Source: an uncultured Clostridia bacterium
GTDB taxonomy: Bacteria; Bacillota; Clostridia; UMGS1810
DNA: 18,028 nt
Assembly (NCBI GenBank): GCA_934463165.1
Contig: CAKSJG010000037.1
Location: 1 to 18,028, forward strand
Direction of reading: 5' to 3'
Part shown: positions 1 through 6,761 of the stretch, in pieces
Position numbering within the stretch: position 1 is the first letter of the stretch
How the letters are laid out: every line of letters starts with the position of its first letter
Notes under the pieces: model-generated
What the model was told of the DNA's origin: nothing
Databases searched by the model: none
Seen by the model: only the letters and a program-made list of their open reading frames with translations
Made by a program: the position numbers and the translations under genes

Positions 1-682
1 CACCGGCAATGACAAGACTTGCTTTCTGTGTGCAAACCGTTTCTGTCATAAGGTCAACGATTTCGTCAAGCATAGCAATATCCCGCTCGTTGCGAAGGCT
101 CAAAATGTCATACTCGATATTTTCTTTGATTATTTGTCGGTATGCTTCAACCTCATCATATCCAATCCTATCCGAATTTTCTTTTTGAGAGTCCGCCGGT
201 CTTGTCGGCTCGACCTCTTTTTGATATGATTTGATTGGATAAGTATTTGATACATCAGTATTTAATTCTTTTTTATTTAATATATTAGTATTTAATTGTG
301 CGGTGTTTTCCTGTATAGGCTCTGCCTGTGCAGGAATATCCAATACAGGATTTTCCCGTATAGGTTTTTCCCGTTCAGGCGGCGCACTTTTAGGCTGCTC
401 CAAAATTGTGTACTCAATCGTGGTGAGCTGTCCCTTTTCATTTCTCATACGCTCACGGATAATATATCCGTGCTTTTCAAGTTCTCTGATACAGGAGCTT
501 ATGCTGTCGATTCCGTCCTTGCAGATTGCCGCAAGCCCCTTTGTTGTGTAGTCCCAATTTTCGGGGAGCGACAGCATAAGGGATAACAGCCCCTTTGCCT
601 TTAACGATAATTCCGTATTTCTCAAATGGTGGTTGCTCATCACGGTATAGTCGCGCGTTTTGTCTATTCTGAAAACTGCCAT
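1..682 (-). CDS. Replication initiator, HTH/DUF6017-type (5' part, runs off the window)
   Basis: This leftward reading frame stays open from an ATG at 682 to the window edge, giving 227 residues with no stop. The start MAVFRIDKTRDYTVMSNHHL and the following segment (residues ~25-90, including LSLKAKGLLSLMLSLP and ISSCIRELEKHGYI) form the winged-helix domain of replisome-organiser proteins found on Clostridia conjugative elements. Those proteins usually end in a DUF6017 domain, which would begin near residue 180 and continue outside the window. Residues 102-126 are five Pxxxx pentapeptides (PEREK, PIREN, PVLDI, PAQAE, PIQEN), followed by an Asn/Lys-rich linker. The ribosome binding site AGGAAAGGAGA lies just upstream at 691-701, fixing the start. 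The family presumably starts element replication at an origin; the role is inferred from the family. Confidence 0.85.
   Translation of the reverse strand, partial: MAVFRIDKTRDYTVMSNHHLRNTELSLKAKGLLSLMLSLPENWDYTTKGLAAICKDGIDSISSCIRELEKHGYIIRERMRNEKGQLTTIEYTILEQPKSAPPEREKPIRENPVLDIPAQAEPIQENTAQLNTNILNKKELNTDVSNTYPIKSYQKEVEPTRPADSQKENSDRIGYDEVEAYRQIIKENIEYDILSLRNERDIAMLDEIVDLMTETVCTQKASLVIAG
242..298. repeat. AT-rich stretch with three AGTATTT repeats inside the initiator gene
   Basis: AGTATTTGAT occurs at 242-251 and AGTATTTAATT at 258-268 and 288-298, in an almost pure A/T tract that encodes the Asn/Lys-rich linker of the initiator. It lies directly beside the 15-base repeats at 305-379. Such an arrangement resembles an unwinding element next to iterons, but the function is inferred only from the layout. 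Confidence 0.45.
305..379 (-). repeat. Five tandem 15-base repeats inside the initiator gene (iteron-like)
   Basis: Read on the minus strand, five consecutive in-frame 15-base units each begin with CCT: 365-379, 350-364, 335-349, 320-334 and 305-319. The second and fifth units are nearly the same (CCTATACGGGAAAAT and CCTATACAGGAAAAC); the others are more diverged. They encode the PEREK-PIREN-PVLDI-PAQAE-PIQEN run. Tandem repeats in the middle of an initiator gene, next to an A/T tract, are a common form of origin for such elements; that this is the origin is inference. Confidence 0.55.
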
Positions 683-708
683 TTCAAAAATCTCCTTTCC
701 TGTGAAAT

Positions 709-744
709 TAAAAAAGCGCCGGGATTTTTTATCAATCCTGACGC
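709..744 (-). terminator. Intrinsic terminator/attenuator between the Cys-rich gene and the initiator
   Basis: On the minus strand GCGTCAGGATT (734-744) pairs with AATCCCGGCGC (716-726), with one G-U pair and one mismatch. Six T residues follow (710-715). The hairpin includes the stop codon of the small upstream gene and lies only ~30 bases before the initiator start, so it probably reduces read-through into the initiator. Confidence 0.7.
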
Positions 745-908
745 CGTTGCTCCGGTTTATTCTGTTTTTCAAGCGGCACATACGCCGAACACGTTTTGCC
801 GTTATGGCAATGCAAGTACGAACAAAACGGATTTCTGTTGTCGAGCAAATATGTGTCCTGCCCGATTTTACAAACAGGGCATAACTGCTTTGAATTTTCG
901 GTTTTCAT
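732..908 (-). CDS. Small Cys-rich protein, zinc-ribbon-like (58 aa)
   Basis: This 58-residue protein begins MKTENSKQLCPVCKIGQD. Its five cysteines are at positions 10, 13, 29, 34 and 40, with CPVC as the first pair and CSYLHC as the second, which looks like a small zinc-binding ribbon. Charged residues dominate the end (KPEQRRQD). A ribosome binding site (GAAAGGAAA) lies about 8 bases before the ATG. It sits just upstream of the replication initiator, on the same strand, separated by a hairpin. Short Cys-rich proteins in this position are common on Clostridia conjugative elements, but I know of no assigned function. Metal binding and a DNA or RNA role are inferences only. Confidence 0.65.
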   Translation of the reverse strand: MKTENSKQLCPVCKIGQDTYLLDNRNPFCSYLHCHNGKTCSAYVPLEKQNKPEQRRQD

Positions 909-996
909 TTCTGATTTTCCTTTCGTGGTTTGAACAACAAAAAAAGAATACCATTTTTGCAGGTATTCTTTGATTTGTATTAAGTTTCAAGTACAT
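868..996 (-). CDS. Possible 42-aa leader peptide overlapping an attenuator hairpin
   Basis: An open frame on the minus strand begins MYLKLNTNQRIPAKMVFFF at 996 and stops at 868, overlapping the start of the Cys-rich gene in another frame. The strong hairpin at 943-971 falls inside its codons (about codons 9-18). A short ORF overlapping an intrinsic terminator is the usual architecture of translation-dependent attenuation. No convincing ribosome binding site is adjacent to the ATG; AGGACAACAGGC lies 8-19 bases upstream. The frame could be open by chance. Confidence 0.35.
   Translation of the reverse strand: MYLKLNTNQRIPAKMVFFFCCSNHERKIRNENRKFKAVMPCL
938..971 (-). terminator. Intrinsic terminator or attenuator in the leader of the leftward operon
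   Basis: A perfect 10-base-pair stem, AAAGAATACC with GGTATTCTTT (943-952 and 962-971), encloses a 9-base loop. Read leftward it runs into a T tract. It lies upstream of the Cys-rich gene and only ~100 bases inside the element end. Either it terminates transcription entering from the host side, or it attenuates the element's own leftward transcript. Confidence 0.7.
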
Positions 997-1071
997 AGTT
1001 GTTTGCCTGTTGTCCTAAAATGTTGATTTTATGCGATTTTGAAAAGTATCGTTATCTAACTTCATTATTCC

Positions 1072-1434
1072 ATGGCATCGGCACTGTATAAATATACCCG
1101 TGCAGCTTATCAGGGACCATTTGTTCAGGATAAGAGATACATGGAGCAATACGGTTCCTTGCCTCAGCAGAAAGAAGCCCTGACGCTTTGGAGTGATACC
1201 GAAGCCGAAAAGCATATAATTCCGCCGATTCTTCCTACGGAAAAGGAAAACAGCGAACTTTCAAAAATAACAAGCGATTGCTTTACCTGCCTTGATGAAT
1301 ATACGGTAAGATTTATTTCGGGAACCGAATCCTTTGATAATTGGGATGATTTTGTAGCAAAGCTTAAATCCCTTAAGGTTGACCGCGCAATAGAAATTTA
1401 TCAGGCTGCATACGACAGATACATTAACAAATAA
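1072..1434 (+). pseudogene. Extracellular sugar-binding protein, C-terminal remnant
   Basis: The 120 encoded residues match the C-terminal end of LplA/YtcQ-type lipoproteins (family 1 solute-binding proteins of CUT1 transporters). The recognisable end pattern is an acidic helix ending ISGTESFDNWDDFVAKLKSL, then IEIYQAAYDRYINK at the stop. Full-length members have about 500-550 residues, so roughly three quarters are missing. An in-frame TAA lies at 1057-1059 and there is no ribosome binding site before the first ATG at 1072, so this is not a functional gene. It is followed after 16 bases by the two permease genes, the normal order of such an operon. The missing part either lies on the far side of the mobile element or was deleted. 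A product from this remnant could not bind sugar. Confidence 0.85.
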
Positions 1435-1450
1435 GATTTGAGGTTTAATT

Positions 1451-2401
1451 ATGATTTGTAATAAAAGTATGAGCGCGAGAGCCGATAAAACATCATATTT
1501 CAAACGCCTGATGATTGATTTATCGAAGAATAAAATATTGTATCTCATGGTTTTGCCGACGATTATATTTTATTTTGTGTTTGCATACGTTCCGATGTAC
1601 GGTGTGCTGATTGCATTTAAGGATTTCAACGCATCTTTGGGAATTTTAAAAAGCCCGTGGGCAGGACTTAAGCATTTTAAAGACTTTTTTGAATCCGTAT
1701 ACTTCGGAAGAGTTATGACAAATACAATAAGAATCAGTTTGACCAATCTGTTGTTTGGCTTTCCTGCACCGATTATATTTGCACTGCTTTTAAATGAAAT
1801 AAGAAGCAAGAGAGCGGTTAAAACCATTCAGACATTTTCATACATACCTCACTTTATTTCCTTGGTTGTAATTTGCGGTATGATTAAGCAGTTTACAAAT
1901 GATAACGGTTTTATAAATGACATTATAGAGTTTTTCGGCGGAGAGCGTGTATCAATGCTGAACCAACCTTCATATTTTGTACCGCTGTATGTTATATCAG
2001 GTATATGGCAGGATATGGGCTGGACATCAATTATATATGTTTCGGCGCTTTTATCAATAGATAACAGCTTATATGAGGCTGCTACCATAGACGGTGCCGG
2101 CAGATTCAGACAGATTATTCATGTATCCTTGCCGGGCATAATGCCGACAATTATTACAATGCTGCTGATGCAGGTAGGAAATATACTTAATGTCGGCTAT
2201 GAAAAAATCATTCTTATGTATAACCCTGCAACTTATAAAACAGCCGATGTAATATCAACCTTTGTATACAGAAAGGGCCTTCTTGAATTTAATCTCAGTT
2301 TTTCAACCGCGGTGGGATTATTCAATTCGGTTATAAACTTCTGTATATTGGTTCTGGCAAATAAGGCTACCAAGCGTATTGTCGGTACATCATTGTGGTA
2401 G
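1451..2401 (+). CDS. lplB: Sugar ABC transporter permease, LplB/YteP type
   Basis: This 316-residue membrane protein is the first permease of a CUT1 oligosaccharide importer (LplB family). Hydrophobic segments begin near residue 27 (ILYLMVLPTIIFYFVFAYVP). The EAA loop that docks the ATPase is EAATIDGAGRFRQIIHVSLP, starting at E209, and the protein ends with the family's typical VGTSLW. A GAGG ribosome binding site stands 8 bases before the ATG at 1451; ATG 1469 is a weaker alternative start. The gene follows the binding-protein remnant by 16 bases and precedes lplC by 16 bases. No ATP-binding subunit is present, as is usual for this subfamily, which shares an MsmK-like ATPase encoded elsewhere. 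Neighbouring GH105 and esterase genes suggest rhamnogalacturonan oligosaccharides as substrate (inference; the Bacillus YteP-YtcP-YtcQ system is the parallel). Confidence 0.92.
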   Translation: MICNKSMSARADKTSYFKRLMIDLSKNKILYLMVLPTIIFYFVFAYVPMYGVLIAFKDFNASLGILKSPWAGLKHFKDFFESVYFGRVMTNTIRISLTNLLFGFPAPIIFALLLNEIRSKRAVKTIQTFSYIPHFISLVVICGMIKQFTNDNGFINDIIEFFGGERVSMLNQPSYFVPLYVISGIWQDMGWTSIIYVSALLSIDNSLYEAATIDGAGRFRQIIHVSLPGIMPTIITMLLMQVGNILNVGYEKIILMYNPATYKTADVISTFVYRKGLLEFNLSFSTAVGLFNSVINFCILVLANKATKRIVGTSLW

Positions 2402-2417
2402 GAGGTGTCATTAATAT

Positions 2418-3293
2418 ATGTCAAATTCAAGAAGTTCAAAAATTGCAAGCTGTATTATTGCATGCATTGCGATTTTGATGACGTTTGTTTTTGTATATCC
2501 GTTGTATTATTCCATTATGGCTTCTTTTTCAAATTCAAATGAATTGATGAGATATACCGGCTTTTTGATAAAACCAATCGGTTTTTCGGTTGCTGCGTAT
2601 AAGGAGGTTATATCAAACAGCTTAATAACAAACGGACTTAAAAATACATTTACAATAATGGTTGTTTCATTGATTATCAATATGGTATTAACCTCAAGCG
2701 CTGCTTATTTTTTCTCAAGAAAAGATATAATGCTGAAAAAAGCCTTATTTATGTTTGTTCTTATTACCATGTTTGTGAACGGAGGAATGGTTCCGTTTTA
2801 CCTTACGGTAAAAGGCTTGGGGCTTGACAATACTTTTTGGGCTGTTATCTTACCGGGTGCGGTGAATACATTTAACCTGATTATATTAAAAACAGGCTTT
2901 GAATCAATCCCCGATTCGCTGATAGAAGCCGCAAAAGTTGACGGCGGCAATGATTTTCTGGTGTTTTTCAAAATTGTGCTGCCATTGTTTAAGTCCACAT
3001 TGGCTGTAATATTTCTTTATTATGCGGTTTCCAACTGGAACTCATGGTTTTATGCAAGCATATTTTTAAGAGAAAAAACTCTTCAGCCGCTGCAGTTGAT
3101 TTTGAGACAAATACTTCTGGCAAACAATACGGATTCAATGGTTGGCGGTGCTTCAACTAACGACGCCGAAAGCTTTTCGGAATCGCTTAAATATGCCGTA
3201 ATCTGTATATCAACTCTTCCGATTATGGTGATATACCCGTTTTTGCAGAAATATTTTGTATCCGGAATAATGACAGGTGCGGTTAAAGGATAG
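2418..3293 (+). CDS. lplC: Sugar ABC transporter permease, LplC/YtcP type
   Basis: This 291-residue protein is the second permease of the same CUT1 importer. It has an N-terminal membrane segment (residues ~10-30, IASCIIACIAILMTFVFVYP) and an EAA loop EAAKVDGGNDFLVFFKIVLP from E170. Further typical LplC segments are SNWNSWFYASIFL and, at the end, the KYFVSGIMTGAVKG sequence that closes most members of this family. The strong site GGAGGTG at 2401-2407 starts inside the lplB stop codon and lies 10 bases before the ATG, so the two permeases are made together. Both permeases are intact although their binding protein is broken, so import depends on a binding protein encoded elsewhere. Confidence 0.92.
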   Translation: MSNSRSSKIASCIIACIAILMTFVFVYPLYYSIMASFSNSNELMRYTGFLIKPIGFSVAAYKEVISNSLITNGLKNTFTIMVVSLIINMVLTSSAAYFFSRKDIMLKKALFMFVLITMFVNGGMVPFYLTVKGLGLDNTFWAVILPGAVNTFNLIILKTGFESIPDSLIEAAKVDGGNDFLVFFKIVLPLFKSTLAVIFLYYAVSNWNSWFYASIFLREKTLQPLQLILRQILLANNTDSMVGGASTNDAESFSESLKYAVICISTLPIMVIYPFLQKYFVSGIMTGAVKG

Positions 3294-3323
3294 TATTTAA
3301 GCAATTAAAAATTATTAAAGACG

Positions 3324-3355
3324 GAGTTTGGCATATCTGTTTGATATGTTGACTC
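3324..3355 (+). promoter_or_regulatory. Hairpin in the lplC-esterase gap
   Basis: GAGT pairs with ACTC and CATATC with GATATG around a TGTTT loop, with a 4x3 internal loop between. No T tract follows, so it does not look like a terminator. It may process or stabilise the transcript between the transporter genes and the first large secreted protein. I found no convincing promoter in this 92-base gap. Confidence 0.3.
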
Positions 3356-3385
3356 TTAAATATATTGTAAAAGAAAGGGATAAAA

Positions 3386-6300
3386 ATGAGAAGAATAGTT
3401 AGTGTTTTGTTAACTTTAACAATCATCTTCAGTTTTGCTTCGGTTTCGTCGGCAGATACCGTGCCGACAGCCGATGCATCCAATGTTATCATAAATGAGA
3501 ATTTTGACGGCGGCAGCCTTCATCCTTCGGGAAACGGCATGTATGTTGCAAACAGCGGGCATATCGGTGCCGGAAAATATTCTTTTGAGAACAGCGGAGA
3601 AAGACTTCTCTATAACGGCGGAACGGAAATTTCCGGCGGTGTTCTCAAATATGAAGAAAAGGTAAAAATTACTCAAAGCGGTTCTGCCACTCTCTTAATG
3701 GCAAGCGATACCAACGGGGTAAACAATGCATTTTCGATAACAATCGATCCGAGCTATATAAGATATAACGCTTATGACAGCACAGGAAATTCCGCAGGCG
3801 GAAATATATCGGCATATGATCTTAATACCGAATATGACATAGCAGCTTATGTTGATCTTGATTCGGGGCTGCTGCAGATTGAGCTTAACGGCAAATCGGT
3901 ATGCGGCGGTACTAAGCTTTACATAAACAAAAATAACCGCAGCGGTAACATAAACAGAATATTCGACATAAAAACAAATTCAGCACAGTTTGAGTTATAC
4001 GGTGTTTCTGTAAAAAGAATTGCTAAGCTTCCGTATGACAAAACGGAGGAAGTGCTGTGGTATGAAGATTTCTCTGATTTTGACAGAGAAACATGCGGAA
4101 GCAAAACGGAAGTACCGGATGCAAATATTTTAACATCCGACTCTGCCGAACACGGAAATGTTTTGCACATAGGTCAGGGAGTTCGTCTGCATAAGCCTGT
4201 AAGTGTATCGGGTGAATTTTCGGTTAAGACCGATCTTTATTTCACAACCGAAAGTATCTGGACAAATATTTTTAAAATACTTGGTGCTTCCGATGCCGAA
4301 ACGGCATATCTGAAAGTAGAAAACAAGAACTTAAAAATATATGCCGGAGCAGACAGCAGTGCAGAAGCTTGCACGGGCAATTTGGTTGAAACAGTTGAAG
4401 CCAATAAGTGGTATACGGTTGAGATAAGCGGAAATGCAAGCACAAGAGAAATATCGGTATATGTGAACGGAGTAAAGAAATGCGATGGCATTTATCTTTT
4501 GAATAATGGTGCTGTGCAGGAACCGTTTTATATCGATAACAAATATGCCGGTACAGTTGCAAACGGTATATATATCGATAATTGCGAAATCGGTCTGACA
4601 GCAGATTACAAAGCGGACAATGTGTTTGAAGATGTCAAAGTTGATACCGATATTTCAAGCGATGATACAGTGAATATTGCATTCAGTAATGTTGTCAGCG
4701 CACCGGTAACAGCAAACGGATATGTAACATTTAAAAACGGAAACAGAGCGCTTAAAGATTTGAACCTTGCATCGGGTGTATATGCATTTAATACAGACAT
4801 AAGAGTGCCGCAATACGGAGCAGACGACGCAACAAACACCCTGTGGGATGCATACAGAAGCAACACCCCGTCATACGGTGTGCAGACAATCGGCAAAAAT
4901 ATATTTGTATATGCCAATGATGCAAACGGAAATACGGTTAAACGCAACATAGTTGAAAACTACAGTACATCGGCATGGTATAACATTCAGATAATTACAA
5001 ACACAAGCAATAACAGAATCAGAGTATTTGTAAACGGAATTGAATGTGCTGCAGATACCGAAATGTATCTCAAAGGAGACGGTGCAATAACAAGACCGTA
5101 TAACTTTGATGCAAGATACAATGCAGCTGATTTTGTCTATGATGTAAGAAGTATAAAATTATATGAAGATAAGCTTCTCGGTGCATTGGGAATACAAAAC
5201 GGTATCTTAAGCGGAAATCTGACGCTTCCGACGAGCGTCACGGTAGACGGAATTACATATTCCGTAACATGGAGCACATCGGATTCTTCGGTAATTAAGG
5301 CTGACGGAAGTGTAACCGTTGATGTATCGAGTGCAAAATTCCCCGTTATTCAGGCGTTTGTCAGTGATAATGACAGCGTAAAGGCAACAAGAAGATATAC
5401 ATTCTATGCGCCGTCGGGAGAACTGGATTTTGAAGATAAGACCAACGTTACCGAAAACATAAACGATATGCCGTTTGTAACAAGCGACGGAAAGCTTATC
5501 ACATGGACATCGTCACATCCCGAGATAGTAACCGCAACCGGAGCGGTAACACGCCCGGCAGATACCACGGTTGTAACGCTTACGGCAAGCTACGGCGACA
5601 CCGTTAAGCAATACAGCATTCAGGTAATCGGAATGAACGAAGAAAACAAGGTTTTTGTTTTGGAAAACGATTTTTATACCGGCGGAGAAAAGATGATCGG
5701 TAAGGTTCAGATTACGGACAACACTGTTGAATACAGGACAAAAATATATAATGCAACGGAAAGCAGCATAAAGGCTGCAATGATTATCGGTGTATATGAC
5801 AGCGAAAACACTCTTGTTGATATTAAAAACGGAAGTATACAGGATGTTGCGTCACATTCATACGGAAACGAGGAAAAGCTTACATGCGTGCTCCCCGATG
5901 ACGGACAATACAGAATTGAGGGATTTCTTTGGGAGCCGTATACACTTTCTCCGTATTGCAAAGCATGCAGCGCGGGAGATAAAGATGCAATGCTGTATGT
6001 AATCGGTTCTTCATCATATTCTTCGTATTCGCAAAATGCCGCGCAGGATCAGGCAGGCATAGGCATGTATATGGGTAAATATTTAAGTGAAAATATTACC
6101 GTTGAAAATGCAGCTTACGGCGGAAAATCAAGCCGTTCATATCTTTGTCTTGACGACAGCAAGGCGCACTTTGAAAAAATCTTAAATAACCTCAAAGATG
6201 GAGACTATATGCAGATAAGCTTCGGTGCAAATGAGGCCGGAGAGGGAATAAGATATGTAACACCCGAGGAATTTCCGGATTATCTCTCCGTATATGTTTC

Positions 6301-6685
6301 GGCTGCAAAAGACAGAGGCGCGGTTGCATACCTTGTTACGCAGCCGTTTAACGGCAAATATATTCCGGCAACAGATGATGCTGCAGCAAGTATAGAGAGC
6401 AATTCTTCCACAGAAGCAAGAAGAGCTGCAATGCGTACATTTGCAAATGACAACGGATTGATACTTGTTGATCTTTCGGCAAAGCAGGAAGAATATTATT
6501 CTACATTAACTGCCGACGAAATAAGGAATTTATACATTTATGAGTATGATTCCGATGGCACGCAAAACGACTATTTGCAGCACCTTAATAAATCAAGTGC
6601 GGATATGGTTGCCAAGATGCTGATGCAGCTTATAAGACAGTCAGGCATCAACGGATTGAGCGGAGCCGTAAGAACAGCAGACTGA
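3386..6685 (+). CDS. Secreted LamG/Ig/SGNH (CE12-like) esterase-like protein, paralogue 1
   Basis: The 1,099-residue product has a signal peptide (residues 1-23, cleavage after SSA). Three LamG/concanavalin-like modules (~25-222, ~223-425, ~430-593) share a W/Y-x5-I...V-x-NG signature (WYNIQIITN then VFVNG). Two atrophied Ig-like domains (~596-676, ~678-748) and a beta domain (~750-860) follow. The C-terminal SGNH domain (867-1099) resembles rhamnogalacturonan acetylesterases (CE12). Block II is NAAYGGKSSRSY (N908, G912, G913). Block I reads G874-S875-S876 instead of GDS. Block III is FGANE (N949), where GxND is usual. At the end D1062 stands four residues before H1066, where the family has D-x-x-H. 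Activity is therefore uncertain. No LPXTG or SLH anchor is visible. The ATG at 3386 has an AAGAAAGGG site. Likely role: binding and deacetylating pectin outside the cell. Confidence 0.8.
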   Translation: MRRIVSVLLTLTIIFSFASVSSADTVPTADASNVIINENFDGGSLHPSGNGMYVANSGHIGAGKYSFENSGERLLYNGGTEISGGVLKYEEKVKITQSGSATLLMASDTNGVNNAFSITIDPSYIRYNAYDSTGNSAGGNISAYDLNTEYDIAAYVDLDSGLLQIELNGKSVCGGTKLYINKNNRSGNINRIFDIKTNSAQFELYGVSVKRIAKLPYDKTEEVLWYEDFSDFDRETCGSKTEVPDANILTSDSAEHGNVLHIGQGVRLHKPVSVSGEFSVKTDLYFTTESIWTNIFKILGASDAETAYLKVENKNLKIYAGADSSAEACTGNLVETVEANKWYTVEISGNASTREISVYVNGVKKCDGIYLLNNGAVQEPFYIDNKYAGTVANGIYIDNCEIGLTADYKADNVFEDVKVDTDISSDDTVNIAFSNVVSAPVTANGYVTFKNGNRALKDLNLASGVYAFNTDIRVPQYGADDATNTLWDAYRSNTPSYGVQTIGKNIFVYANDANGNTVKRNIVENYSTSAWYNIQIITNTSNNRIRVFVNGIECAADTEMYLKGDGAITRPYNFDARYNAADFVYDVRSIKLYEDKLLGALGIQNGILSGNLTLPTSVTVDGITYSVTWSTSDSSVIKADGSVTVDVSSAKFPVIQAFVSDNDSVKATRRYTFYAPSGELDFEDKTNVTENINDMPFVTSDGKLITWTSSHPEIVTATGAVTRPADTTVVTLTASYGDTVKQYSIQVIGMNEENKVFVLENDFYTGGEKMIGKVQITDNTVEYRTKIYNATESSIKAAMIIGVYDSENTLVDIKNGSIQDVASHSYGNEEKLTCVLPDDGQYRIEGFLWEPYTLSPYCKACSAGDKDAMLYVIGSSSYSSYSQNAAQDQAGIGMYMGKYLSENITVENAAYGGKSSRSYLCLDDSKAHFEKILNNLKDGDYMQISFGANEAGEGIRYVTPEEFPDYLSVYVSAAKDRGAVAYLVTQPFNGKYIPATDDAAASIESNSSTEARRAAMRTFANDNGLILVDLSAKQEEYYSTLTADEIRNLYIYEYDSDGTQNDYLQHLNKSSADMVAKMLMQLIRQSGINGLSGAVRTAD
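3451..4051 (+). repeat. Near-identical block 1, copy in paralogue 1
   Basis: Aligned without gaps to 6833-7433 (offset 3,382), this block shows only two base differences by eye, at 3972 (a/g) and 4039 (a/g). It encodes the mature N-terminus and the first LamG-like module. The signal-peptide codons just before it and the module just after it differ clearly. Confidence 0.95.
4716..5985 (+). repeat. Near-identical block 2, copy in paralogue 1
   Basis: Aligned without gaps to 8101-9370 (offset 3,385). The interior from about 5009 to 5559 has no difference that I could find over ~550 bases. Scattered, mostly silent changes occur on both flanks (for example near 4785-5008 and after 5560). It encodes the third LamG-like module, both Ig-like domains and the beta domain. 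Confidence 0.93.
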
Positions 6686-6761
6686 TTTGCATTAATTAAA
6701 CAAACAATATGTTGATTAAATGTAATGAAGAAAATATTAATTTATAAGAGGTGAAACCAAG

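Larger units (their letters stand above)
1..1060. mobile_element. End of an integrative/conjugative element (partial)
   Basis: The leftmost kilobase carries a leftward helix-turn-helix/DUF6017-type initiator and a small Cys-rich protein, a pairing typical of Clostridia conjugative elements. Immediately to the right the sequence changes to the middle of a sugar-binding-protein gene that has no 5' end. I infer that the element ends between about 1057 and 1075 and extends left beyond the window. No integrase, relaxase or att repeat is visible here, so the exact boundary is not established. A chimeric assembly join at the same place is the main alternative. Confidence 0.6.

Noticed and set aside
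296..973. Rightward open frames at 296-586, 303-551, 626-973 and 660-884
   Set aside because: They lie opposite the leftward initiator and Cys-rich genes, have no ribosome binding sites and read as antisense composition.
1023..1068. Possible outward promoter at the element end (TTGATT 1023 with TATCGT, or TTGAAA 1039 with CATTAT)
   Set aside because: The -10 boxes match only 4 of 6 bases and the spacers are 18; such matches are expected by chance in A/T-rich DNA.
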